From Trichobilharzia szidati (taxonomy: Eukaryota > Platyhelminthes > Trematoda > Strigeidida > Schistosomatidae), in NCBI GenBank assembly GCA_944472155.2, contig OX235275.1:28882865-28946864 (forward strand): a stretch of 64,000 nucleotides of DNA. Direction: 5' to 3'. Shown one piece after another: positions 52,540 to 61,467 of the stretch. Under the pieces are notes generated by a model. The model searched no databases. It worked only from the letters and a program-made list of their open reading frames with translations, and had not been told where the DNA came from. Both the position numbers and the translations under genes were made by a program. The first letter of the stretch is position 1; every line of letters begins with the position of its first letter.

Positions 52540-53865
52540 ATCGTAAAGACCAACTAGCTCTAATTAATATTAAAAATAATAAAAACATCGTCATCACAAA
52601 AGCTGATAAAGGAAACTCGATAGTAGTTCTGGATAAATCTAACTATATAAAGAAAATCACTCCGCATATTAAAATGAGTGCATACGAAGAAATTTTAAGA
52701 AGCCTGTAGATACAATAATGAATAAGATTAAGAAATCCACAGCGGATTTAGTACGCAATATGAAGCTGTCACTGGGTGAGTTTAAATGGTTTAATTTAAT
52801 GCCTAAAACTAATAACGCCAATAGAATACATATGGTACATAAACTAGGTTACCCCATACTACCAATGGGATCGCCCATATCAGGATTAATAGCTGAATCC
52901 GTTATGCAAAGATTAGAATTAATAGCTCTACCTGTAATTAAACCGAAAATCTGGACAAGTACGTTACGTTGATGATACATTTGTAATAATTAAGAGAAAT
53001 GATTTAGAATATACTCATAAATTAATAAACAAGATATTTGAAGACATCAAATTCACAAGAGAAGAATAAGATAACAAAATCCCATTTTTAAATGTCTTAA
53101 TCAGGAGAACCAACACAGGTGATTTAGAAACACAAGTATATAGAAAATCAACGCACACAGGTCAAATACTCAACTACACTAGCAATAATCCAGTTACTCA
53201 CAAACGAAACTGTGTGCAGACATTGTTTAAAAGAGTTCAAACACATTATAGCACTCCAGAGTTGAAAAGAATGGAAGGAAAGTACCTACAAACGGTCTTC
53301 AAAAAGAATGGTTATCCATAAAATTTCATCAAAAAGTGTTTAAAGTCGAATCAAAAAACCAACAAGAAACCATCATCAAAGACCACAAGAAAATTCACTC
53401 TACCATACATAAGAAATATCTGTGAAATAACAGCTAGAATACTGAAACCGTTTGATATAGATATAGCACACAAGCCAGTCAAATCGCTTAATTCGATATT
53501 ATGCAAACTGAAAGATCCAACAGAAAAAGGAGATAAAGTTATTACCATTTACAAAATAAATTGTATGAACTGCAACAAGCATTACAGCGGTCAAAGTGGA
53601 CGTCTCCTTCGAATCAGAATCCAGGAACACAAATCAGCCGTGAAAAGACACGATATGTATTCTTTAGTATCAATGCATATAGACAATTACGGACATCAGT
53701 TTCACTGGGATAATGTCAAAATCTTAGACAGAGGAGACCTCAAAAGTGTCAGGGAATTCCTAGAAGCCTGGTACTCAAGCGAAAATGCAATTAACAAGCA
53801 CGTTAATATAGATGAAATATACCAACTAATAAAAAGTAAATCAGGTGACCAGAACGTTTAAAATC
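52540..53865 (+). pseudogene. PLE family 5, internal deletion, RT and GIY-YIG
   Basis: NIVITKADKGNSIVVLDKSN (TKADKG, typical of the PLE N region), ILRSL then stop, ADLVRNMKLS, then KLGYPILPMGSPISGLIAES where the RT text between the N part and the MGSP box is missing, then YVDDTFVIIKRNDLEYTHKL (52970), VYRKSTHTGQILNY, a basic linker, and GIY-YIG: YKINCMNCNKHYSGQSGRLL, RIRIQEHKSAVKRHDMYSLV (E-H kept, YIG is YSG). It has 3-4 stops or shifts. Its GIY-YIG half (53565-53861) is open. Confidence 0.75.
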
Positions 53866-53929
53866 CAAGTCATTAGAAAATGGTCAATACATATGTAAAG
53901 ATGGTTACCAGGAGACGCAATTATATCAC

Positions 53930-54360
53930 CCATGAAGAAATTTAAATCACTTCACTTTATGCCAAATATTACGCTGAAGATGTTGTCCAGCAGGGGGACG
54001 ACGAAAGCTCCGCAACTAAACCAACCAGCTCAGAGAACACTATTAATTGCAATATATATACCTATTTGTGAATTAGCAAAACACTTAGCTCTCATATTGT
54101 GTCCCATAAGAAATTGTTCAAACTCTAGGCTAACTAATTCATATGAAATAAAAAAGAAACTAAATGACATCCAATTAGAGAATAATGAAAGAATGCTTAG
54201 TTTTGATGTAATTAGTCTTTATACTAATATACCAATCAATATGTCCTTAGAAGCAGTTAAAAAAGCACTAACTGCAGATCCCGAACCTACTCATAGGACA
54301 AAGCTGCCCGTTCAATTTATTTGTATCTTACGACGTTTATTTGTATTTCATTATTATCAC
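53930..54360 (+). mobile_element. PLE family 5 terminus followed by RT piece
   Basis: After a hammerhead-like terminus (53974-54006) comes QLNQPAQRTLLIA and, after a jump, RT text: LAKHLALILCPIRN, SYEIKKKLNDIQLENNERML, SFDVISLYTNIPINMSLEAV (motif A). In a complete PLE this lies before the MGSP and GIY-YIG parts. Its place after the 3' end indicates a tandem or permuted copy, as PLE 'pseudo-LTR' arrangements give. Confidence 0.65.
53970..54012 (+). ncRNA. Hammerhead motif at PLE family 5 terminus
   Basis: CTGAAGA at 53974-53980, stem II TGTTGTCC/GGACGAC with loop AGCAGGG (GTCC/GGAC plus GTT/GAC), GAAA at 54003-54006, GCTCC following. A good stem II and intact core. Confidence 0.6.
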
Positions 54361-54394
54361 GTCTAGGTGTTTTTAATTGCATAAATTTTATCTA

Positions 54395-54645
54395 CGATGG
54401 AGGAGATTTGTAGCTCGGGTGGATGATTTTGATGTAGTTGTGTTCTTTGAGCTAGCTGACTGGTTTATTTGCGAAGCTTTCATTGCTCCCTACTAGGCAA
54501 TATATTCTGCGCATACACGACCGAAGAAATCCAAAAGCTCACTTTAAGTTGAAGTGTGCGCTGAAGATGCTGCCTAGTAGGGCAATGAAAGTTTCGCAAA
54601 TAAACCATCCAGCTCAGAGAATACAATTAAATCAAAATAAATTTT
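54395..54645. repeat. Inverted PLE family 5 termini with hammerhead-like core
   Basis: Two facing copies of one terminus: GAGCTAGCTGACTGGTTTAT ... CTTTCATTGCTCCCTACTAG (54465-54500) and CTGAAGATGCTGCCTAGTAG, GGCAATGAAAGTTTCGC (54561-54597), then CCATCCAGCTCAGAGAATAC. The right arm has CTGAAGA (54561-54567) and GAAA (54587-54590). Confidence 0.55.
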
Positions 54646-54769
54646 AGCAGAACTCAAGTTTATATTTTAATAGCTGGTACTTTGATGAATACTATTCACT
54701 TAATAATGGCATCAGTGGATTAATTGATTAAAGATGCCCATTCAAAATTTCAAAAGACTGATTATTGAA

Positions 54770-54840
54770 CAAAGAATACTCACTTCGATAACTTCATCAT
54801 TAGGCTCTACAGCTATGTATTCACAATAATGAAAGAATGA
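54770..54840 (-). repeat. PLE terminus related to 11715-11840
   Basis: AAGAATACTCACTTCGATAA, CTTCATCATTAGGCTCTACA repeats the block at 11760-11800. The hammerhead-like order is present but the first C and GAAA are changed. Confidence 0.45.
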
Positions 54841-54884
54841 TTTTCAAGAGATGGTTTGTAAGGATTAGATTTGTTTTTACGAGT

Positions 54885-55320
54885 TTGACCACGGATTAAT
54901 ATCAGTTAGAGAACCATTGAAAAACGGCACCAGAGTATTGGACAACTGTTTCATCCTAGTTTGGGAATCATCGGCAGTACGCACCCATCGCCAAGGTTCA
55001 AACTCAGGACCTTCCGGTTACAAGGCCAAGATGATCAGTGAGGTCCAACCATTCAAGTGTGAGGATGACATTGGTTGATGCCAGTCGCGCTAAATCACGA
55101 ATTCGTAGAAGTTAGAATTCATGGGCCGACCATTGAATCGGGTCCCAGTGACTGAATGGTATCCGAGCTTGACTTGTAACCGGAAGGTCTTGGTTGCTAA
55201 CCTTGGTGGTGGGTGTGTACTGCGATGATTCCAAAACTAGGATATAACAGCTGGCCAGTACTCTCTGTGGCTGGTTTTCAATGCTTCTCTAACTGATATC
55301 AATCCATCGTCAAACTCGTA
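54885..55320. repeat. Family B SINE composite inverted dimer, copy 2
   Basis: Minus arm 54889-55030: on the minus strand GTACTGCCGATGATTCCCAA, ACTAGGATGAAACAGTTGTC, CAATACTCTGG, i.e. hammerhead with one change in CTGATGA, paired stem II (TTCC/GGAT) and GAAA kept. Plus arm 55033-55320 with A box CCCAGTGACTGAATGGTATC and a decayed hammerhead. Same joint structure as 44331-44675. Confidence 0.65.
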
Positions 55321-55375
55321 GAAACAATGATTGTTATTGACAACATTACTGGTTTTTATAAACAGTAACATCGAA

Positions 55376-56450
55376 TTCATTATAATAATGGTTTTTGTAT
55401 TTCCCAATGAATGAAAAACAAAACGATATTGTTTTTACTGACGTTTCGCTATTTAATGCTAATAGCTTTTCTTTAAAACATCAGACACACTGAGAAACAA
55501 CCTTATCCATATAAAAGATCAGATGCCTAAAGATTCTCTATCCAATTGTGTCTATAAAATAAAATGCTTGGAATGTGATGCGATATACATCACACAAACT
55601 TCTCGAGAAATCAAAATTAGAAGAAATGAACACCGCAGAGCATCTGTTCGACCACCAAGAAATCTTATTGAAAGTCAAAATAACAATGAAGATCACTAAA
55701 CCAAATAACAAAGGTAATAGTACATCTGTTATGGTATCAAAATAAAGTTTACTAACTTGATCATCGTTCGTTAGTCTGGGGTCATTTTTCGTTGTCAAGT
55801 TGGTTATTTGGTAAAGATAACAAAGTCAAGTGTAAATTGTTGGATTTGATCAGTGTTTAAAATTATAAAGGCAGTGTGTGTTTACATAGTGAACTTGTAT
55901 ATCACATTCGTGTTGATTTTGTCACTTCATGGGGGAGGGAGGTGTTGTAACCAGGTCAGATTCTGTTTTAGTCTATCATTTCTATTCAGGCAATTTGGAA
56001 TCCAGTTGATATGAAGTGCTTCTGATATTAGACGTTCTTTATGATTTCTGAAGTTTTTCTGGATTATCTCAATATTGTCAAAATCAATTTTGTGACCTGA
56101 TTCTATAGCATGTAGACCTATGGCTGATGATTTTTCAAGTTTTTCAAGTTCAATAAGATTTCTTGGTGGTCGAACAGATGCTCTGCGGTGTTCATTTCTT
56201 CTAATTTTGATTTCTCGAGAAGTTTGTGTGATGTATATCGCATCACATTCCAAGCATTTTATTTTATAGACACAATTGGATAGAGAATCTTTAGGCATCT
56301 GATCTTTTATATGGATAAGGTTGTTTCTCAGTGTGTCTGATGTTTTAAAGAAAAGCTATTAGCATTAAATAGCGAAACGTCAGTAAAAACAATATCGTTT
56401 TGTTTTTCATTCATTGGGAAATACAAAAACCTTTATTTTAATGAATATCA
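55376..56450. mobile_element. PLE family 2 foldback
   Basis: The left arm (55376-55690, +) and the right end (about 56130-56450, minus) are reverse complements, starting with CATTATAATAATGG / CCTTTATTTTAATG and including CGATATTGTTTTTACTGACG. The minus strand from 56298 to 55930 holds the GIY-YIG half: CVYKIKCLECDAIYITQTSR, EIKIRRNEHRRASVRPPRN, KLEKSSAIGLHAIESGHKID, NLTWLQHLPPP. YIG reads YIT. Close to 13180-13560. Confidence 0.75.
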
Positions 56451-56879
56451 TATACCCAAGGCCCAAATTCTTTCATACTGTTAAAAGTGAACTTGGTTTG
56501 GAGATATATATAGTAACATTGAATCGTTTAAATCACAATCCCAAAAATTATTTGCAGATAGATTATTAATAGATTATAGTCCGAAATATATGTGTGTATG
56601 TGGTAATGTGTAAGATTGTAATACTAAATTGAACACCAGTCTTTCACAAAGTAAACGATTATGAGTGACAACGAATGTACAATAATAAATTCTCATGATT
56701 CATGTTCATATTAAGTTACATTCATATTGATTATTAACTTTAGATGGACGAGTGATCATGTCAAGGACAAGGGTAGAGTAAAAGGGTTTTATTGCGTTGG
56801 AATTTATGCGCGCTGTATGTGTGCTAGTGTACAAGTTAACAACTGCATTTAAATAAGTAAACAAAAGTTTATTATTATT
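56451..56879. other. No recognisable feature
   Basis: Nothing identified. Confidence 0.3.
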
Positions 56880-57620
56880 ATTGTTCCCTTGAGTTCCTAG
56901 TGGAACATAGGGCTTCAACTACACGTCTACACTTGCTTCTGTCTTCTGCTGCACTTTTCACCTGCATCCATGTTAATCCATACTGTTTCAGCTCTTCTTC
57001 ACACTATCTTCTCCATGTCACCCTTGGACGTCCCACTCACAGCTTCCCTTTCGGGTTCCACTCGGGCGTTGGCCTGACGCGCGATGTCACTCAGCGGCCT
57101 CCTCAGCGAGTGTCCAATCCACTGCATGAGAGCTTTGGCTGCTGTTGGTGATATCATGATGGCTACTCCCTCGGTGTGCTCGTGATTGTCCTCTGGGTGA
57201 CCAGAATAGATTACTGTCTCTCCAGTTGATAGTTGGCACCTTCCATATCCGTTCCGTCTGCTCTCGCAGATTCCCAACACTTCTATTCTATATCTTCTCA
57301 TTTCTGTGGCTACCTGAGCAGCCTTTCCAGCTTCGTACATTGTACGAACATTCCACGACCCGTCCTTATTTTTGCCTTTATCGAAAGAAGGCACATCGGC
57401 TGACTGGCTTCCCGAAGGCTTTTACCGGCATGCGTCATTTCACTTCCCCGATTCCAGCCAAAAAATAAGGTTATTGTTTGCATTTTTAGAATTTCTAATA
57501 TATTTGTGCGTTGAAGTTTCCATAGCAATTTGGTTAAGTTTTGGGGGTGGAGTTGCTAGCACCACACCCTAACCCTCCCTGTTTATCTGGGCTTGGGACC
57601 GGCTAGAAAACTAGTGAGAT
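56880..57620 (-). mobile_element. Internally deleted RTE LINE
   Basis: Both ends of an RTE are present but the middle is gone. Minus strand from 57620: 5' region (GGGTGTGGTGCTAGCAACTC, CACCCCCAAAACTTAACC), the endonuclease start (WNVRTMYEAGKAAQVATEMR, RYRIEVLGICESRRNGYGRC, SGHPEDNHEHTEGVAIMISP, TAAKALMQW), directly joined to the C-end (IGHSLRRPLSDIARQ, VEPEREAVSG), then the 3' end with GAAGCCCTATGTTCCACTAG and (AAT)n at 56873-56885. The joint keeps a 131-codon open frame (56999-57394). Confidence 0.85.
56999..57394 (-). CDS. Fused frame of internally deleted RTE
   Basis: 131 codons. Residues ~1-90 are the start of the APE-type endonuclease; residues ~91-131 come from the far C-terminal tail of the RTE polyprotein (WIGHSLRRPLSDIARQ...). 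The fusion is at a TGG codon shared by both parent segments (ALMQW and RWIGH). No catalytic function is expected, as the endonuclease active-site second half is lost. Confidence 0.6.
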   Translation of the reverse strand: MPSFDKGKNKDGSWNVRTMYEAGKAAQVATEMRRYRIEVLGICESRRNGYGRCQLSTGETVIYSGHPEDNHEHTEGVAIMISPTAAKALMQWIGHSLRRPLSDIARQANARVEPEREAVSGTSKGDMEKIV

Positions 57621-57759
57621 AGTGATCTAGGCGAGGTTAAACAAAAGGTTAGTTAATGCAAGTGTAGTGACAAGGCGTAGGGGAATTTATATATACAGAA
57701 TGGAGGGCCACAACAAAAACAGACGATGCAATAAGGTATTTGTGAATTTGTACACTCTA

Positions 57760-58135
57760 CAGCAGGCCAGGGCAGTAACACTGGTTGGACCTGTTTCTTC
57801 TGAATACAGAGTACCGGTTGTCTTAGGCAAATCGCAATAGCCTCTGCTGTTTGGAGTATGCAGTACCTGGATTATTTTGGCAATTTGTTTGGTACTCTAT
57901 AGATGATGGAGAAGGACTCTTCAATGATGGCCTTGTGGCCAGTTTGAACCAGGTGTTCTAACATGGAGTTATTGATGCTTCTAACTACACCTTTATTTAA
58001 CAACACTGGTAGATGTTCCTGAGCATGATAAATCAAGTTCCTAGAGCAACGGCCAATATAATTCGCTGCACAGGCTCAGTTAAATTGGTAAATACAATTA
58101 GAAGTGGCTAGTCTAGGCACCACTCACAAAACTTG
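57760..58135 (-). pseudogene. PLE GIY-YIG fragment
   Basis: Minus strand text: VPRLATSNCIYQFN (58125-58085), a decayed IGR-type box, LIYHAQEHLPVLLNKGVVRS, INNSMLEHLVQTGHKAIIEE, SFSIIYRVPNKLPK, TAEAIAICLRQPVLCIQKKQ. A sister of 11990-12370 with the EH kept. Confidence 0.7.
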
Positions 58136-58194
58136 TACATCTTGAGAGTTTTACGTCGTATTTTCAACAAGGCCTCCAGAGAGGGTGGTACTAT

Positions 58195-58530
58195 TGTAAG
58201 AACAGAAGACAAGGGCCAGGCAACAGATCGTTTATTAAGGAAATCAAAGCATATTTATATATTTTCATGTACATTATTAGAGATTATTTAAGCAAACAAA
58301 CACAGTCTTCCGATTGGTTGTTTCTCACTTAAAGTTAATCTTTCATCTCTTTGTGACTGTATCTTGAATGTCACATCATCAATATGTTAACTGTATCCGC
58401 CTACGCAAAGTCTGCTGTGGTCAGTTTTGAATCAGTCTTTGTCCATATTTTCTCACGACCAATATTGAGAACGTAAACATTGACGTAAATTACTGTCTAC
58501 CAATTTGGCTAGTAGACAGCTCTCACCACA
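58195..58530 (-). repeat. Solo LTR-like repeat, copy 4, 4-bp TSD
   Basis: TGTAAGAACAGAAGACAAGG to GCTCTCACCACA, flanked by CTAT on both sides (58191-58194 and 58531-58534). On the minus strand: TG start, TATATAAATA, then AATAAACGATCTG, CA end. Closest to copy 2. Confidence 0.7.
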
Positions 58531-58534
58531 CTAT

Positions 58535-59700
58535 AATTCCCACAAAACCATTTCCCCCAGAGTCAGTATCCCTGCTGAGTAGACAACACCTCAGCGACGT
58601 TGCAGCATGAAAATGAGCACCCCATGCCAGGCACCCCATTAACGCTCCCGCAGCGGTAGGTGTTTTCCCACCCCCCACTGTCCGGTCTCAACCAAACCGT
58701 GGCTGCTTCTCAGATGGTACATACTGGCCCACCTCAGCGGGTCATGACAACTCACATGGCCTGGTCACATAATTGCACTTCCACCTTGCAGGTAGCATAC
58801 AACCACCGTCCTCGGATTAGGGACAATTCCTTAAATCGACATAAGGCCGGTAAGAGCATCTAAAATGCCGACAATTCTCTCACCACTGGCTCCCCTCCGC
58901 TGACCAAGACAAGAATGAATGAGGTATTTACTTTCACTGTTAATGGCCCCACTCACCTCATCTCGACCCATGAATCCATTCCACATCCCGAACCACCAGA
59001 TGTCCGAAATGCTTCCTGAATAGAGACGATAGTCATACACCCCTCTTGGGGCAGTTGTACAAAAATGTTCATTCTGGTCTGAGAGACTGGGTCCCCGGAC
59101 CGCGGGCGGTTACTCCCACGGCTGCTCTGCTCCCACTAAATCATGGGCGGAACCCTGACGCTTGCGCGCCCGAGCAACTGGAGGTCGCGCCACCTACCTG
59201 CGCTGTATGACCTCACTGGACGGTTTTAAAGACCTACAACCAGCCACGGAGACCCACGACCGATCGCAGTCCGACGAAGCCTTAAAGGCCACCATCCACG
59301 AGCAAACTAGTCTCGGAAATAATCCCCTCACAGGTAGTCTGAAGGTTCGAATCAAGCTGCCCCGTTGTTATAGGGATACGAGACTCTCCTCAACATCCTT
59401 CCCGCTCGGTTTTCATGACCAGGCTACCGTTCGCAGTCAATGCCCCAGTGCCCCCTAAGACGCCTTAGCACCAAAGAGGATTACAACCAGAACAAGCCGC
59501 GTTCGGCATTCCCAAGGGCAAGAAATAGTTCGCTCTCGTCCTGACAGGATTTAGCTAGGGCGGCCAGAAAACCACCCCCTAACCCGAACCACGCGGAGGT
59601 ACCTGTCAGCGCAACCGATAACTCAACATTCTTGCCTTAAGAAAGTGAGTCATGGTTACTCCTGCCAGTGGTTAGTCCAGGCGCCACTCATAAACCTTTT
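58535..59700. other. GC-rich island, unidentified
   Basis: About 1.1 kb with composition clearly unlike its surroundings: many CCC, GGC and CG-containing words (GGTCCCCGGACCGCGGGCGG at 59088-59107, GCTTGCGCGCCCGAGCAACT at 59160-59179). Short open frames on both strands (58660-58863, 59162-59458 +; 58831-59040 minus) show no known motif. It may be the 5' part of a GC-rich retroelement or a recent foreign or satellite-like piece. No second copy in the window. Confidence 0.45.
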
Positions 59701-59945
59701 ACATGGTGCATTTGTTCTAACTGATCCTGATTTATTGTAACAATATTCATATGTTTGTATATAATTAACCTTATAACAGAGTTGTATAAATAACAGCCTT
59801 TATAGAGTGTTCACCTGATGAGTCTTACCGTAAAATTACGAATTCACTGAAAACGCTGCTTTCTTCATAGATGTTGCTTGTTTTTTAAATTTACGACAGG
59901 AACAAAGTGTTTTCAATACACACACAATTATTTTTTTATACACAG
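59701..59945. other. Intron end before exon g
   Basis: AT-rich, with a long T-rich tract before the acceptor. Confidence 0.35.
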
Positions 59946-60167
59946 ATCTTTAGAATGCATTGCAAGAGAAGACAAAATAACTCAACTACTGGAGATTATT
60001 TCGAAGCATACCAAAGATTGTCAAGAGACAGATATTCTTCATATGAACTACTTCAAATTTATTCATGTGACTGGTGACTCTGGCAGTGGGAAATCAGTTC
60101 TGTTGGCTTCTTTGGCTAAAAGACTAATCACGAAGCCGATTGAAATCTCTTCAAAAAATTTTATTTA
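59946..60167 (+). CDS. P-loop NTPase gene, exon g with Walker A
   Basis: 222 bp from acceptor TTTATACACAG|ATC (phase 2) to donor TTTATTTA|GTGAGT (phase 2). Reads LECIAREDKITQLLEIISKH (a conserved 'RE...L...' lead-in common before STAND NTPase domains), TDILHMNYFKFIHVTGDSGS, then GKSVLLASLAKRLITKP. GDSGSGKS is a Walker A P-loop that binds ATP or GTP phosphates. It resembles NACHT-like domains of the nephrocystin-3/TTC41/NWD type by style, but I cannot assign the family. Walker B and later parts must lie in exons to the right of the window or in the next kilobases. Confidence 0.8.
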
Positions 60168-60234
60168 GTGAGTTTTGTGGTAATGTTTTCTTTTTTCAAC
60201 TGAAAATGTTGTAAAACAATTGGTATTGTATTTG

Positions 60235-60640
60235 TTATTATTGTTGTTCCCTTGGGTTCCGAGTGGAACATAGGGCTTCAGCAACTCCTCTCTACTTTTT
60301 CTAATTCTCTATTTTCTTCTTTAGCTGGCCGGCCTCACGATTACACATAGTCTCTTATTTCCTCCTCACACTATCTCGTCCATGTTACCTTTGAAGTGAC
60401 GCCCTACTCATCTTTTTGCATTCCGCTTTCACTCGAGTAATGGCATGGTGCTTGATGTCATTCAATGGTCCTTTCAGTGTGTGTTTGATGCATCTCCATT
60501 TTCTTCGAGATATTTGTTCGGCAATAGTTCCTTGGTAGCTTTGTTTCAACAGCTTCTTCCTGCTGATTCTTTCTGGCCATTTGATGTTCAGTAGAGAGTG
60601 AAGACATTTGTGGATAAAAGTCTTCAGAGGCCTATTGGGA
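60235..60640 (-). mobile_element. RTE 3' fragment, diverged
   Basis: (ATT)n and GTTCCCTTGGGTTCCGAGTG at the left, TGGAACATAGGGCTTCAG, then decayed C-terminal text to CTTCAGAGGCCTATTGGGAG near 60640. Minus strand RTE end. Confidence 0.7.
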
Positions 60641-60684
60641 GAAGCGATTTAATATTGGCGAACTGGAGTAGTGTTTATCATTGG

Positions 60685-61170
60685 AGGATTTCATGATAAG
60701 CCGATATCTGTTACAAAAGCATTGGAAAACCTGGGAGTACTGGACCAATCAAATAAAAATGTCCCAACAAAACCAATACTTGAAAATTAATCTGATGCTC
60801 ACTAGCGACTGGCTTATTCAGGCAGTTAACCTGGGGTTCTGGTGGGAAGCCATGACCAATAGGGTGCAGCAAGTTGAAGGTGAGGTGGTAACTCATCGAA
60901 GAAGACATTGCGAAGTGGTCGCACTTTTTCATGAATTTGTAGAAGTTAGAATTCATAGGCTGGCCATTGGATCGGGTGGGTCCCAGTGACCTAATGGTCT
61001 ACGAGCTCGCTAGCCTTGTAACCAGAAAGTCCTGGATTCGAACCATGGCGGTGGGTGCGTACCAATGAGGAGTACCCGAGTACTCCCAGGTTTTCCAATG
61101 GCTCTCTAACTGATGAAATCCTTCAACTCATCAAAAAACATCTCTGCAAAACCAATACTCGAAAACTTGA
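60685..61170. repeat. Family B SINE: minus end then full + copy
   Basis: 60685-60745 is the minus 3' end (GAGGATTTCATGATAAGCCG, GAAAACCTGGGAGTACTGG). It is followed by tail-like ACCAATCAAATAAAAATGTC, CAAAACCAATACTTGAAAAT and a nearly complete + copy (GCTCACTAGCGACTGGC to CTCTAACTGATGAAATCC, 60795-61120) with A and B boxes (GGTCCCAGTGACCTAATGGT, GGATTCGAACCATGGCGG). The hammerhead core is deleted: GTACCAATGAGGAGTACCCG runs straight into GAGTACTCCCAGG. Confidence 0.7.
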
Positions 61171-61467
61171 AAATTTATCATATATTACCTGATCAGCCTT
61201 ACTAAATTAGTGGATATGCTCTAGCACCTGATTAATTAATAAATAATCTAATTAGTTATAACAGATGTTAAGAGGATTTTAGGGAAAAGGTATATTCGCT
61301 TGTCTGACCACTATTCGCTGGATCAGGGATTCTGTGTGTGTGTGTGCTCCAGCACAAAGAGGAGGTGGAAAGGCATGAAGAGTTGATAGGATGAACAGTG
61401 GTAAAAAACACCTTGAGCATATGGAAGCAATGAACGGTATATTCAATCTGTATTTAGTACTTATTAT
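61171..61467. other. No recognisable feature
   Basis: (GT)n at about 61333-61345; otherwise nothing. Confidence 0.3.
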
